Source of the DNA: Arenibacter sp. F26102
GTDB taxonomy: Bacteria > Bacteroidota > Bacteroidia > Flavobacteriales > Flavobacteriaceae
Assembly (NCBI RefSeq): GCF_023015865.1
Contig: NZ_JALKBC010000007.1
Span: forward strand, 186,001-250,000
Reading direction: 5' to 3'
Length of the DNA: 64,000 nt
The notes under the pieces are model-generated. The model saw nothing but the letters and a program-made list of their open reading frames with translations, was not told the DNA's origin and made no database searches. Positions 53,760-63,842 of this stretch are shown piece after piece. The translations under genes and the position numbers were made by a program. Numbering within the stretch: position 1 is the first letter of the stretch; the number at the start of each line of letters is the position of its first letter.

Positions 53760-56120
53760 ATGAAAATTTGTTCCCTAATGAAACAAAAAGTAGGCATAGT
53801 AGTTATTTTATTGGGCCTGGTAGCTTTACTGTTTGCCTTTAAATCGGGATTTTTTAAATCCTCCCAAGATGGGTATGTCAATCAGAAGCTACCAGAGGTC
53901 GTAGACTATAATTTCCATATAAAGCCTATACTTTCTGATAATTGCTATACCTGTCACGGCCCTGATGCCAATAAGCGGAAAGCGGGCCTGCGCCTAGATC
54001 TGGAGAAGGCGGCACTTTCCGAATTGCCGGAGAATCCCGGGAAATATGCCATTGTAGCCAGAAAACCCGGCCAAAGTCTTTTGTATCAACATGTGGTTTC
54101 GGATGACCCAAAGCAGTTGATGCCCCCGCCGGATTCGCAATTGGCACTGAATTCCCATGAAAAGAAACTGTTGAAAAAATGGATAGAACAGGGTGCCAAA
54201 TTTGAAAAACATTGGGCCTTTATCCCTCCCAAGAAAGCCGACCTTCCAAAAACGGAACTGGCGGAATGGCCCCAAAATGAGATCGATGCGTTTATCTTGG
54301 AAAAGATGGAGGAGAACGATCTAACCCCCTCCCAAAAAGCGGAAGAGCACACGCTGATCAGACGAATGAGTCTGGATCTTACGGGTTTGCCCCCCAATGC
54401 GGAGCAGGTGGGACGATATCTTTCCGGTTCATCGGCGGATATTTTGGAACGGGCCATAGATGAGTTTTTGTCCTCTCCAAGCTACGGGGAGCGAATGACG
54501 CAGGTCTGGCTGGATGTGGCGAGATATGCGGATTCCCACGGCTATCAGGACGATAGCTATAGGAGTATGTGGCCCTGGCGCGACTGGGTGATACATGCTT
54601 TTAACAACAACATGCCCTATGATGAGTTCCTGACCATGCAGATGGCGGGCGACCTTATGCCCAATGCCACCAAGGAGCAGTTGCTGGCCACCGGGTTCAA
54701 TAGGAACCACCCCATAACCCAGGAGGGCGGTGTTATCCAGGAGGAATACCAGTCCTATTATGTGGTGGACCGCACCAATACCTTGGGGAAGGGCATTTTG
54801 GGCCTCACCCTGGAATGTGCCAAATGCCATGACCATAAATACGATCAATTGTCCCAAAAGAATTATTTTGAAATCTATTCCTTCTTCAACAATGTGGATG
54901 AAAAAGGCCTGCGTATGGATGCTGTACAAGCTGCCAATCAGAAATATTTTGCCGATGCACCATTTATGACCATTACCGATGAAGAGACCAAAGGGGTACT
55001 GTCCTTTATCAACAAGGCTGAAGGGGAAACGGTCAAGGTGATGGTCATGAACGATTCCACACCTAGAAAAACTTACATTTTCAATCGTGGCGAATATGAC
55101 AGCCCTGGGGAAGAAGTAACTCCCAATGCCCCGGAATTCATCCTACCCTTTTCCGAAAAACTTCCAAAGAACAGATTGGGATTGGCACAATGGATGACCG
55201 ATGAAAATAATCCATTGACCTCCAGAGTCTTCGTGAACCGGGTCTGGGGGATGTTGTTCGGGAAAGGACTCGTAGAGACCTCAGAGGATTTCGGGGTACA
55301 GGGAAGCCTGCCCACACATCCAGAATTGTTGGATTGGCTGGCGAGAGATTTTATGGAGCACGATTGGGACATCAAATATCTGTTGAAGAAGATAATGCTT
55401 TCTTCCACCTACCAGCAAAGTTCCATAGCCACGGAGGAGTCCAAAAAGTCGGATCCCGACAACAAGTGGCTTTCCAGGGTCCCAAGGTTTAGGATGAGCG
55501 GGGAGATTATTCGGGACTACGTTCTGGCGAGCAGCGGCCTGTTGAACAAAGAAATCGGTGGTCCAAGTGTAAAACCTTACCAGCCCCCAGGACTATGGGA
55601 AGAGACCAACGCTGGAGGTAATAGAGGAGTTCTTACTACATATGTGGCCGATGAAGGTGATAAATTGTACAGGCGATCTTTGTATACCCTGTGGAAAAGG
55701 ACATTGCCACCGCCCAGTATGTCCATTTTTGATGCGCCCAATAGGGACATTTGCGAAGTTAGGAGGCAGAAGACCAATACCCCCTTACAGGCACTGGCGC
55801 TTCAAAACGATGTTCAAATGTTGGAGGCTGCACGGGTATTGGCGGAAAATACCATTGCAGAAACAAAAGATTCACAGCAATGGGTCACCACAGTATTCCA
55901 ACGCATTTTGGTCAGGAACCCCAAAGAGGAAGAAAAAAAGGTTTTGGAGGAATACTATATCGATGCCCTGGAAAATTTCCTGAACAACAAGGAAAATGCC
56001 GAAAAATTGATTGCTCAAGGCGAATATAAGAGGTTGGATACCGATCCGGCAAAGACAGCTGCGCTTATGTTAACGGCCCAGGTGATTTATAATCTTGATG
56101 AAACGATTACTAAAGAATAA
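53760..56120 (+). CDS. Planctomycete-type cytochrome c protein with DUF1549 and DUF1553 (PSCyt1-PSCyt2-PSD1)
   Basis: The 786-aa protein is anchored by an N-terminal helix (about residues 10-27). A PSCyt1 domain at about 45-135 carries the heme motif [24 protein letters not shown]1549 (about 165-370) contains [16 protein letters not shown] and a second heme-type motif, [18 protein letters not shown]1553 (about 480-745) contains [38 protein letters not shown] and [16 protein letters not shown]. Such proteins are abundant in Planctomycetes and occur in Bacteroidota next to DUF1501 genes; no member I know of has an assigned reaction. It heads a four-gene operon, with the next gene 5 bp downstream. 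Gene limits are clear; function is open. Confidence 0.92.
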   Translation: MKICSLMKQKVGIVVILLGLVALLFAFKSGFFKSSQDGYVNQKLPEVVDYNFHIKPILSDNCYTCHGPDANKRKAGLRLDLEKAALSELPENPGKYAIVARKPGQSLLYQHVVSDDPKQLMPPPDSQLALNSHEKKLLKKWIEQGAKFEKHWAFIPPKKADLPKTELAEWPQNEIDAFILEKMEENDLTPSQKAEEHTLIRRMSLDLTGLPPNAEQVGRYLSGSSADILERAIDEFLSSPSYGERMTQVWLDVARYADSHGYQDDSYRSMWPWRDWVIHAFNNNMPYDEFLTMQMAGDLMPNATKEQLLATGFNRNHPITQEGGVIQEEYQSYYVVDRTNTLGKGILGLTLECAKCHDHKYDQLSQKNYFEIYSFFNNVDEKGLRMDAVQAANQKYFADAPFMTITDEETKGVLSFINKAEGETVKVMVMNDSTPRKTYIFNRGEYDSPGEEVTPNAPEFILPFSEKLPKNRLGLAQWMTDENNPLTSRVFVNRVWGMLFGKGLVETSEDFGVQGSLPTHPELLDWLARDFMEHDWDIKYLLKKIMLSSTYQQSSIATEESKKSDPDNKWLSRVPRFRMSGEIIRDYVLASSGLLNKEIGGPSVKPYQPPGLWEETNAGGNRGVLTTYVADEGDKLYRRSLYTLWKRTLPPPSMSIFDAPNRDICEVRRQKTNTPLQALALQNDVQMLEAARVLAENTIAETKDSQQWVTTVFQRILVRNPKEEEKKVLEEYYIDALENFLNNKENAEKLIAQGEYKRLDTDPAKTAALMLTAQVIYNLDETITKE

Positions 56121-56125
56121 CGATT

Positions 56126-57586
56126 ATGGAAGAAGACAAATCAAAATCTGAAAACCCACTTAAAGTAAACCGCCGACACTTCTTTTCTCAATTGAGTGTT
56201 GGGATAGGTTCTTTGGCTTTAGGGTCATTGTTGATTCCAGACCTGTTTAAAGGTGGTAAGGGACCATTGGCCAGTCAGCCTCTTGGTATTCCCCATTTTG
56301 CCCCAAAAGCCAAACGGGTAATCTATTTGTTTCAATCGGGGGCTCCATCACAATTGGAGTCGTTCGATTATAAACCTACACTAAACAAACGTATGGGGGA
56401 GGATCTGCCGGAATCTATACGGAACGGTCAGCGACTTACCGGTATGACCTCTGGTCAGGATAAATTTCCATTAATGCCATCGGCCGCTAAGTTTGCCCAA
56501 TATGGTAAAAGTGGTGCATGGGTAAGCGAATTTTTTCCTCATATTGCGAAAATTGCGGACGAGATATGTATTGTTAGGAGTATGCACACCGAGGCTATTA
56601 ACCACGATCCGGCAATTACCTTTTTTCAGACGGGTAGTCAACAATCCGGTCGCCCAAGTATGGGTTCTTGGATGAGTTATGGTTTGGGCAGTGAAAATCA
56701 AAATTTGCCTTCCTTTGTTGTGCTTACCTCAAGGGGAAAGGGCAACAGCCAAGGCCTGTATTCTAAATTGTGGTCCAGTGGGTTTTTGGATTCCAAGCAT
56801 CAAGGGGTGCTGTTGCGGTCCGGTAAGGATCCCGTACTGTATTTGAACGATCCAGATGGACTTTCACGTTCCGATAAGCGGCATTTATTAGATCACGTAT
56901 CCTCACTGAACAAAATACATCATGTGGAAACAGGGGACGATGAGATAGAATCTAGAATAGCCCAATATGAAATGGCCTATAGGATGCAAATGTCGGTACC
57001 CGATGTTATGGATATTAAGAAAGAACCGGAGTCCATTATAAAATTATATGGGGAAGATTCCCAAGTTCCAGGTACCTATGCCGCCAATTGTCTTCAGGCC
57101 CGTAGGCTTGCGGAAAATGGGGTGCGTTTTATCCAGTTATACCACCAAGGGTGGGATCAGCACGGAAATCTGCCCAATGAAATGGCAGGACAGGCCAAGG
57201 ATGTTGATCAAGCCTCTGCCGCACTTATTTTGGATCTAAAACAACGTGGAATGTTGGAGGATACCTTGGTTATTTGGGGTGGAGAGTTTGGTAGGACCAA
57301 TTATTGTCAAGGTAATTTTGACCCTAAAAATTACGGTAGGGACCATCACCCGCGTGCCTTTAGTATATGGATGGCCGGTGGAGGAATAAAACCTGGAATT
57401 ACCTATGGGGAAACCGATGAATTTGGGTATAATATTGTGAAAAACCCGGTGCATATCAACGATTTCCACGCCACTATCATGAATAATTTGGGACTTGATC
57501 ACGAACAATTAATTTATAAATACCAGGGACGTAGGTTTAGGCTTACGGATGTTGCCGGTAATGTTGTAAATGATATTTTAACATAG
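56126..57586 (+). CDS. DUF1501 family protein with Tat signal
   Basis: The 486-aa protein begins with a Tat signal, [20 protein letters not shown] (twin Arg at about 16-17), so it is exported folded. The DUF1501 fold belongs to the alkaline-phosphatase/sulfatase superfamily. Visible landmarks are [48 protein letters not shown] and [19 protein letters not shown], with His/Asp residues suited for metal binding. It nearly always accompanies DUF1549/DUF1553 proteins, as here (5-bp gap before, 3-bp gap after). The two probably form a periplasmic complex; the substrate is unknown. Confidence 0.93.
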   Translation: MEEDKSKSENPLKVNRRHFFSQLSVGIGSLALGSLLIPDLFKGGKGPLASQPLGIPHFAPKAKRVIYLFQSGAPSQLESFDYKPTLNKRMGEDLPESIRNGQRLTGMTSGQDKFPLMPSAAKFAQYGKSGAWVSEFFPHIAKIADEICIVRSMHTEAINHDPAITFFQTGSQQSGRPSMGSWMSYGLGSENQNLPSFVVLTSRGKGNSQGLYSKLWSSGFLDSKHQGVLLRSGKDPVLYLNDPDGLSRSDKRHLLDHVSSLNKIHHVETGDDEIESRIAQYEMAYRMQMSVPDVMDIKKEPESIIKLYGEDSQVPGTYAANCLQARRLAENGVRFIQLYHQGWDQHGNLPNEMAGQAKDVDQASAALILDLKQRGMLEDTLVIWGGEFGRTNYCQGNFDPKNYGRDHHPRAFSIWMAGGGIKPGITYGETDEFGYNIVKNPVHINDFHATIMNNLGLDHEQLIYKYQGRRFRLTDVAGNVVNDILT

Positions 57587-57589
57587 TAT

Positions 57590-59026
57590 ATGGCTCAAAA
57601 AAATAGTTCTCCTTGGGTCGATTATGTTATTTTCGGTCTTACTGTATTTCTTATATTCTGTTTAATTTTCGAATCTTTTATAGATCTTCCAAGTCTTGTG
57701 GCATGGTTGGGACGCTGGCATCCTCTAATTCTGCATTTTCCCATAGTGCTTTTACTAATGGCTGCGGCCATTGGTCTTTTCAATAGACTAGTGCCTAAGC
57801 TTTTGCTAACTGTTGCCACACTTTCTGCCTTGGTCACTGCCATTACAGGATTCTTTTTAGGAACAGAAACGGTGCCTAAGGGAGACCTTATTTTTTGGCA
57901 CCAATGGATGGGGGCAGGCGTAGCTATTTTGGCGGTTTTGTGGTATTGGTTGAGTACAAACCACTTACAGCAAACATACTTGGTCAAAGGCATACAGGTG
58001 GTATTGATCCTCTTGGTAGGACTCACTGGCCATTACGGGGGTATGATTACCCATGGGGAGGATTTTTTGGCCTTGCCTCGAAGTAAGAAATTGGAGAAGA
58101 TTCCCGAAGACCCTATAATTTATGAGCATATAGTTTATCGGGTATTGGATAATAATTGCATAGGCTGCCATAATCCCAACAAGAAAAAAGGGGAGCTGTT
58201 GATGACCAATATAAACGAGCTTCTCCAGGGAGGTGAAAGTGGACCGGCTTTGGTCCTAGGGGATCCCAGGAATAGCGAGCTAATTCGGCGCCTTCATTTG
58301 CCATTGGAGGACGAGGAACATATGCCTCCGGATGGCAAGAAACCTTTAACTGAAGATGAAATACAAATTTTGGAACGCTGGATTGCCTTGGGGGCGTCGG
58401 ACACCTTAAAGTTGAGTCATTTGGACAACAGTGAACCTTTGGCAGGGATGGTCAAAAAAATGATGGATTCCGGCACAAAGAATTCATGGGCAAAACTTTC
58501 CAAAGTAGCGGACAGCACCTTGCAAAATTTGGCATCGGATTACGTTACCATAAAAAGGATTGCCAGTAATTCGCAGGCTTTAAGTATATCTGTATTCTTA
58601 CCACCAGAATATGATCCTAGGAATATTACGGATTTAAAGCGGATTGCCAATAATATTGTTGAATTGGATTTGAGTGGGATCCCTCTTGGGGAAAAGGAAA
58701 TGGAACTAGTGGCAATGTGTAAAAATTTGGAATGGTTGGAAGTGGACCGTACCCCCATCACGGATATGGAGTTCGCAAAAATAGCCGGGCTTCAACATTT
58801 AAGAGTATTAAAGGCATATGAAACGGGCATTAGCGATGAAAGTGTTGCTGTCCTAAAAGATTTCAAGGTTCTTAAAAGTCTATATGTATGGGAGACACAA
58901 ATTTCCGATCAAGGACTTTCCGAGCTAATGGAAGCATTGCCCAATTTAAAATTGGACCATGGAATTGACCCTGAACTCAAAGCAGAATTTATAGAGAAGG
59001 ACACCATTGTGGATAGTATACAGTAA
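57590..59026 (+). CDS. DUF2231-like membrane protein fused to a c-type cytochrome and LRR domain
   Basis: The 478-aa protein has three parts. Residues 1-165 contain about five hydrophobic helices with RWHPLILHFPIVLLL and GLTGHYGGMITHGED, histidines that suit heme b or metal binding in the membrane. A PSCyt1-type domain follows with CIGCHNPNKKKGELLM (CxxCH) and HMPPDGKKPLTEDEIQIL. The C-terminal part (about 330-470) is made of short LRR units ending LYVWETQISDQGLSELM. This design could carry electrons between the quinone pool and the periplasmic partner proteins. A truncated paralogue of its C-terminus lies at 53161-53556. It is 3 bp after the DUF1501 gene. Confidence 0.88.
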   Translation: MAQKNSSPWVDYVIFGLTVFLIFCLIFESFIDLPSLVAWLGRWHPLILHFPIVLLLMAAAIGLFNRLVPKLLLTVATLSALVTAITGFFLGTETVPKGDLIFWHQWMGAGVAILAVLWYWLSTNHLQQTYLVKGIQVVLILLVGLTGHYGGMITHGEDFLALPRSKKLEKIPEDPIIYEHIVYRVLDNNCIGCHNPNKKKGELLMTNINELLQGGESGPALVLGDPRNSELIRRLHLPLEDEEHMPPDGKKPLTEDEIQILERWIALGASDTLKLSHLDNSEPLAGMVKKMMDSGTKNSWAKLSKVADSTLQNLASDYVTIKRIASNSQALSISVFLPPEYDPRNITDLKRIANNIVELDLSGIPLGEKEMELVAMCKNLEWLEVDRTPITDMEFAKIAGLQHLRVLKAYETGISDESVAVLKDFKVLKSLYVWETQISDQGLSELMEALPNLKLDHGIDPELKAEFIEKDTIVDSIQ

Positions 59027-59055
59027 ATTCGTAAGTAGATAAATAAATACTTAGA

Positions 59056-60066
59056 ATGTATAAGACCTGCCGTATTCCTATTGTCATTTTACTTGTTGTC
59101 TTTCATTCGTTATCAATTGCCCAAACCAGGTGTGAGTATACCCACCAACAAATGGGTACACAAATTGGTCTGGTTTTTTACAACAACAATGAGGATATGG
59201 CCAGGGCCGATTCCATTGCCCAATTGGTTTTCGATAGAATAGATGCACTTAACAACACTTTGAGTAACTATCTACCGCAAAGTGAAATTAATAAACTTAG
59301 CAGCAGTTCAAATATTAACGTTGCACTTAGCGATGACCTTTCCCGATTACTGCAAATTTCCGGGGACTATGCCGCAAATACCAATGGTGCTTTCGATATT
59401 ACCCTAGGTCCGCTCATTGAACTATGGAGAAAGGCTAGGGAAAATAGACAGATTCCTTCAATAACTGAAATAAGGACCGCACATCAAAGAACCGGTTATG
59501 GAAATCTGGAATTCCCGATGGTAAATATGGTAAGGTTAAAACAAGAAGGAATGCAACTGGATGTTGGTGGGATAGGAAAGGGGTTTGCTGCGGATGAGGC
59601 AATAAATTTGTTGAAAAGGCATGGCATTTCATCTGCCTTGGTGGATATGGGTGGCGACGTTACCGTTAGCGATGCCCCGCCCAATAGGGAGTTTTGGACT
59701 TTGGGCTTCAGTTATTTCGATAAAAATGGGGGGGGAGTTTTTCAAAAAATAAAGTTGAAAAATCAGGCGGTGGCCACTTCTGGGGATTTATACCAGTATG
59801 CCGTGATCGATGGGAAGCGTTATTCCCATATTATTGACCCAAGAAATGGCATGGCGTTGAGCAACAATATCCAAGTAACAGTGATAGCTCCCAATGGTGC
59901 TATGGCAGACGCTTACGCATCCGCCTTAAGTGTTTTGGGAATTGAGGAAGGTAGGAAAATTGTTGAGGAAACAACGGATTTGGAGGTTTTTATGGTGGAG
60001 GATGTGCCTGGATCATACCAGCAGTGGAATAGTTCTAGATTTTTAAATTATATAGTTGAGGATTGA
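59056..60066 (+). CDS. apbE: FAD:protein FMN transferase ApbE
   Basis: ApbE covalently attaches FMN to Ser/Thr of partner proteins in the periplasm, using FAD. A signal peptide (residues 1-22, ending LSIAQ) precedes the ApbE domain, with MGTQIGLVFYN, DVGGIGKGFAADEAINLL, ALVDMGGDVTVSDAPPN, SHIIDPRNGMALS and MADAYASALSVLG, all family landmarks. The 336-aa size is normal. It is the last gene of the cytochrome operon (29-bp gap). None of the three preceding proteins shows an obvious FMN-attachment (D-G-x-S/T-G-A-T-type) motif, so its target is not evident. Confidence 0.94.
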   Translation: MYKTCRIPIVILLVVFHSLSIAQTRCEYTHQQMGTQIGLVFYNNNEDMARADSIAQLVFDRIDALNNTLSNYLPQSEINKLSSSSNINVALSDDLSRLLQISGDYAANTNGAFDITLGPLIELWRKARENRQIPSITEIRTAHQRTGYGNLEFPMVNMVRLKQEGMQLDVGGIGKGFAADEAINLLKRHGISSALVDMGGDVTVSDAPPNREFWTLGFSYFDKNGGGVFQKIKLKNQAVATSGDLYQYAVIDGKRYSHIIDPRNGMALSNNIQVTVIAPNGAMADAYASALSVLGIEEGRKIVEETTDLEVFMVEDVPGSYQQWNSSRFLNYIVED

Positions 60067-60090
60067 AATAAGATTATAAATAATTACGGG

Positions 60091-62350
60091 TTCCTTCCCC
60101 TAGAAGGGGAAGGTGGACCAATCCACGGATGAGTGGATTGGCACGGAATGGGTGATTAACGGAAGGTCATTTGGTGTTTTGAGCTGGATCCCTTCCGACT
60201 TTTATCCCTAAAAATGGTCCAAAAGCCACCTTCCCTTATCAAGGGAAGGAGCAAAAGTTATTGTTTTGTATAGGAAATACTGGGCAATTTGAAGATTAGT
60301 AAAGTATAAAGAGCTCCTTCCCCTAGAAGGGGAAGGTGGGCCAATCCACGGCCGAGTGGATTGGGACGGAAAGGGTGATTAACGGAGGGTCAATTGGTGT
60401 TCAGAGCTGGATCCCTTCCGACTTTTGTCCTTAAAAATGGTCCAAAAGCCACCTTCCCTTGACAAGGGAAGGAGCAAAAGTTATTTTTATAAATAGGAAA
60501 TTCCTGAGAATTATAGGAATGGAATGTAAAAGATTAGTGGGTTCCTTCCCCTAGAAGGGGAGGTGTACCAATCCACGGCCGAGTGGATTGGGACGGAAAG
60601 GGTGATTTTGTAGAATCATTTGGTGTTTTGAGCTGGATCCCTTCCGACTTTTATCCCTAAAAATGGTCCAAAAGCCACCTTCGTTTATCAAGGGAAGGAG
60701 GAAAAGTTATATTATATTTGGTTTAATAATGAAGCCCGAAAAAATACATAACAGACCTGAAAACAAAGCAAGTAGAATACAGCTTCGAAAAAGCTTGACT
60801 TCAGCCGAAGCCTTTCTTTGGAATGAATTGAAGGGCAAAAAACTGGATGGCAGAAAATTTAGAAGACAGCACGGTATCGGAAATTATATTACGGATTTTT
60901 ATTGTGCACAAGAGAATTTAGTAATAGAATTGGACGGAGAGGTACACAACAATGCAATTTCAATTGAAAAAGATGATAAAAGAACAGCATTTTTGCATGG
61001 GAAGGGATACACGGTAGTCCGTTTTGAAAATAAAATGGTTTTTGAAAATTTGCCCAGTGTTTTGCAGGAATTAAGGGATAATTTTAAGAGAAATGAACAT
61101 TAATAGGGAAGTGGTAATTTGGTCGGAGGTATAATTTATGGTAGTTGCCGTAACCCTTCCGACTTTTGTCCCTAAAAATGGTCCAAAAGCCACCTTCCCT
61201 TGACAAGGGAAGGAGCAAAAGTTATTGTTTTATATTGGAAATACTGGATAATTTGAAGATTAGTAAAGTATAAAGAGCTCCTTCCCCTAGAAGGGGAAGG
61301 TGGATCAATCCACGGATGAGTGGATTGGGACGGAAAGGGTGATTAACGGAGGGTCAATTGGTGTTTTGAGCTGGATCCCTTCCGACTTTTGTCCCTAAAA
61401 ATGGTCCAAAAGCCACCTTCCCTTATCAAGGGAAGGAGCAAAAGTTATTGTTTTATATAGGAAATACTGGATAATTTGAAGATTAGTAAAGTATAAAGAG
61501 CTCCTTCCCCTAGAAGGGGAAGGTGGACCAATCCACGGCCGAGTGGATTGGGACGGAAAGGGTGATTTTGTAGAATCATTTGGTGTATTGAGCTGGATCC
61601 CTTCCGACTTTTATCCCTAAAAATGGTCCAAAAGCGACCTTCCCTTGACAAGGGAAGGAGCAAAAGTTATTTTTATAAATAGGAAATTCCTGAGAATTTT
61701 AGGAATGGAATGTAAAAGATTAGTGGGTTCCTTCCCCTAGAAGGGGAAGGTGGACCGATCCACGGATGAGTGGATTGGGACGGAAAGGGTGATTAACGGA
61801 GGGTCAATTGGTGTTCAGAGCTGGATCCCTTCCGACTTTCGTCCCTGAAAAAGGTCCAAAAGCCACCTTCCCTTGACAAGGGAAGGAGCAGAAGTTATTT
61901 TTATAAATAGGAAATTCCTGAGAATTATAGGAATGGAATGTAAAAGATTAGTGGGTTCCTTCCCCTAGAAGGGGAAGGTGGATCAATCCACGGATGAGTG
62001 GATTGGGACGGAAAGGGTGATTTTGTAGAATCATTTGGTGTTTTGAGCTATATCCCTTCTGACTTTTATCCCTAAAAATGGTCCAAAAGCCACCTTCCCT
62101 TGACAAGGGAAGGAGCAAAAGTTATTGTTTTATATAGGAAATACTGGGTAATTTGAAGATTAGTAAAGTATAAAGAGCTCCTTCCCCTAGAAGGGGAAGG
62201 TGGACCAATCCACGGATGAGTGGATTGGGACGGAAAGGGTGATTAACGGAGGGTCAATTGGTGTTCAGAGCTGGATCCCTTCCGACTTTTGCCCCTGAAA
62301 AAGGTTCAAAAGCCACCTTCCCTTGTCAAGGGAAGGAGCAAAGTGGTTGA
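60091..62350 (+). repeat. Tandem array of about nine 222-228 bp composite palindromic repeats
   Basis: Full or partial units begin at 60091, 60314, 60542, about 61150 (5'-truncated), 61278, 61501, 61728, 61956 and 62178, all in the same orientation. Each has a 5' block CCTTCCCCTAGAAGGGGAAGG (9-bp hairpin), then CCAATCCAC-6-GTGGATTGG, then inner GACGGAAAGGG and CCCTTCCGAC arms, and a 3' block CCTTCCCTTGACAAGGGAAGG. The two outer blocks are inverted copies of each other, giving terminal inverted repeats of about 26 bp around a core of about 160 bp. An AT-rich spacer of about 60 bp separates units and exists in two types. The DUF559 gene interrupts the array. Apart from that gene, no convincing coding sequence was seen in 60067-60728 or 61104-62435. 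Confidence 0.92.
60729..61103 (+). CDS. DUF559 family (Vsr-like endonuclease fold) protein
   Basis: The 124-aa protein of the DUF559 group has a PD-(D/E)xK-type nuclease fold related to very-short-patch repair endonucleases. Landmarks are LRKSLTSAEAFLWNELKGKK, KFRRQHGIGNYITDFYCAQ and LVIELDGEVHNN, where the Asp and Glu-x-Asp positions fit metal binding. The ATG at 60729 is preferred; an earlier in-frame ATG at 60663 lies inside the repeat and adds 22 residues of repeat-derived sequence. The gene is embedded in the palindromic repeat array, between a unit with an altered tail and a 5'-truncated unit. Whether it acts on these repeats is a hypothesis only. Confidence 0.85.
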   Translation: MKPEKIHNRPENKASRIQLRKSLTSAEAFLWNELKGKKLDGRKFRRQHGIGNYITDFYCAQENLVIELDGEVHNNAISIEKDDKRTAFLHGKGYTVVRFENKMVFENLPSVLQELRDNFKRNEH

Positions 62351-62435
62351 TATATTGGGGGAATAAAGGATGATGCACTGAGCAAAGATTATAATTGTAA
62401 TATTGTGGTTGAATACAAGTTATTCGGGAAGTTAT

Positions 62436-63620
62436 ATGAATATAAAGGATAAAATAAAAGAGCTTGCACAAACCTATAGCCAAGAGTTTGTTGGTGTCAG
62501 GAGGTATCTGCACCAGCACCCGGAATTGTCTTTTAAGGAACATAAGACCTGTGCCTATGTAAGGCAGCAACTTTTGGCAATTGGAATTGACACTATTGAA
62601 TCTGTGGCAGATACAGGTTTGTTGGTCACGATTAATGGAACAGGTAAAGGCAAAACGATCCTTTTAAGGGCGGACATGGACGCACTGCCCATTCAGGAAG
62701 AGAATAAACTGGAATACGCCTCCCAAAATAATGGGGTAATGCATGCGTGTGGGCATGATGTGCATATGACTTCTTTATTGCTGACCGCTAAAATTCTATG
62801 GGAGCTCAGTAAGGATTTTTCAGGAACTGTAAAATTATTGTTTCAACCTGGGGAGGAAGTAATGCCAGGTGGTGCTACCTTGGTAATGAAAGAGACCGCC
62901 TATAAGTCCATAGGTCCCATTCCCCATTTAGGACAGCATGTAATGCCAAATCTTCCTGTCGGGAAGGTAGGTTTTAGACCTGGACTATTTATGGCCAGCA
63001 TGGATGAGATTTATATTACCATCCTTGGAAAAGGGGGTCATGCTGCAGTTCCAGAAGAATGTATAGACCCAATTCTCATTGCCTCGCATGTTATTGTTGC
63101 GGCGCAACAAGTGGTGAGCAGAATGGCATCACCCAAAACTCCCAGTGTATTGTCCTTTGGGCGCATTATTGGTGATGGTGCTAATAACGTTATTCCGGAC
63201 AAGGTAACTATTGAAGGTACTTTTAGAACCTACGATGAGGAATGGAGAACAGAGGCCATTGACAAACTTACCAAGATGGTAAAATCCATAGCAGAGGGGA
63301 TGGGTGCAGAATGCATAGTGGATATTCCAAGAGGATATCCACATTTAAAAAATGACCCGGAATTGACGAATGTGATGAAAAATGGGGCAATAGAATACCT
63401 TGGACCTGACAATGTGGTTGACCTGGATTTATGGATGGCCGCCGAAGATTTTGCATACTACACTCAAAAAAATCAGGCCTGCTTTTATTTGTTGGGCGTA
63501 GGGAATACGGAAAAGGGAATTACTTCCGGCTTGCATACCCCAACCTTCAACATAGATGAATCGGCTTTGGAAACAGGAGGGGGATTAATGGCCTGGCTGG
63601 CTATAGAGTCTCTTGCTTAG
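62436..63620 (+). CDS. M20 family amidohydrolase / metallopeptidase
   Basis: The 394-aa cytoplasmic enzyme belongs to the M20D group (N-acyl-amino-acid, hippurate or IAA-amino-acid hydrolases). Metal ligands are visible in MHACGHDVHMTSLLL (Cys-x-His and Asp), QPGEEVMPGG and the C-terminal AAEDFAYYTQ; HTPTFNID carries the last His. A bacterial exopeptidase dimerisation domain lies at about residues 180-300. ATG at 62436 (MNIKDKIKELA) fits homologues; an upstream TTG at 62403 would extend towards the repeat array. The substrate is not predictable. Confidence 0.92.
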   Translation: MNIKDKIKELAQTYSQEFVGVRRYLHQHPELSFKEHKTCAYVRQQLLAIGIDTIESVADTGLLVTINGTGKGKTILLRADMDALPIQEENKLEYASQNNGVMHACGHDVHMTSLLLTAKILWELSKDFSGTVKLLFQPGEEVMPGGATLVMKETAYKSIGPIPHLGQHVMPNLPVGKVGFRPGLFMASMDEIYITILGKGGHAAVPEECIDPILIASHVIVAAQQVVSRMASPKTPSVLSFGRIIGDGANNVIPDKVTIEGTFRTYDEEWRTEAIDKLTKMVKSIAEGMGAECIVDIPRGYPHLKNDPELTNVMKNGAIEYLGPDNVVDLDLWMAAEDFAYYTQKNQACFYLLGVGNTEKGITSGLHTPTFNIDESALETGGGLMAWLAIESLA

Positions 63621-63842
63621 ATCTTGATCGTTACTGCATGGATACTTACAGATAGGTGTGCCTTCGGTTAGGCCCTGTGCTATGATGAAAAATATCACTT
63701 CTTAATCAGCTGAAGGTCATAATGTTATTCGTGCCGGGACTAAAAGCTGGTCTTTTGCAGATTTGGGCGGAATAAATAAATGGCTTTCTGGTAACCAAGT
63801 AATGTTTTGTTTACTTTTAGGCATTCCTTCGGTGCGTATAAT

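Noticed and set aside
60663-60728. Earlier ATG for the DUF559 gene
   Set aside because: The extra 22 codons are repeat sequence and do not resemble the family N-terminus; 60729 fits better.
60091-62350. CRISPR-like array in the repeat region
   Set aside because: Units are over 220 bp, spacers are themselves repeated, and no cas genes are nearby.
61445-62570. Open frames on the minus strand in the repeats (61445-61663 and 62265-62570)
   Set aside because: They translate the palindromic repeats and their repeat-derived PLxxEG phrases, cross repeat boundaries, and show no domain; they are repeat artefacts.
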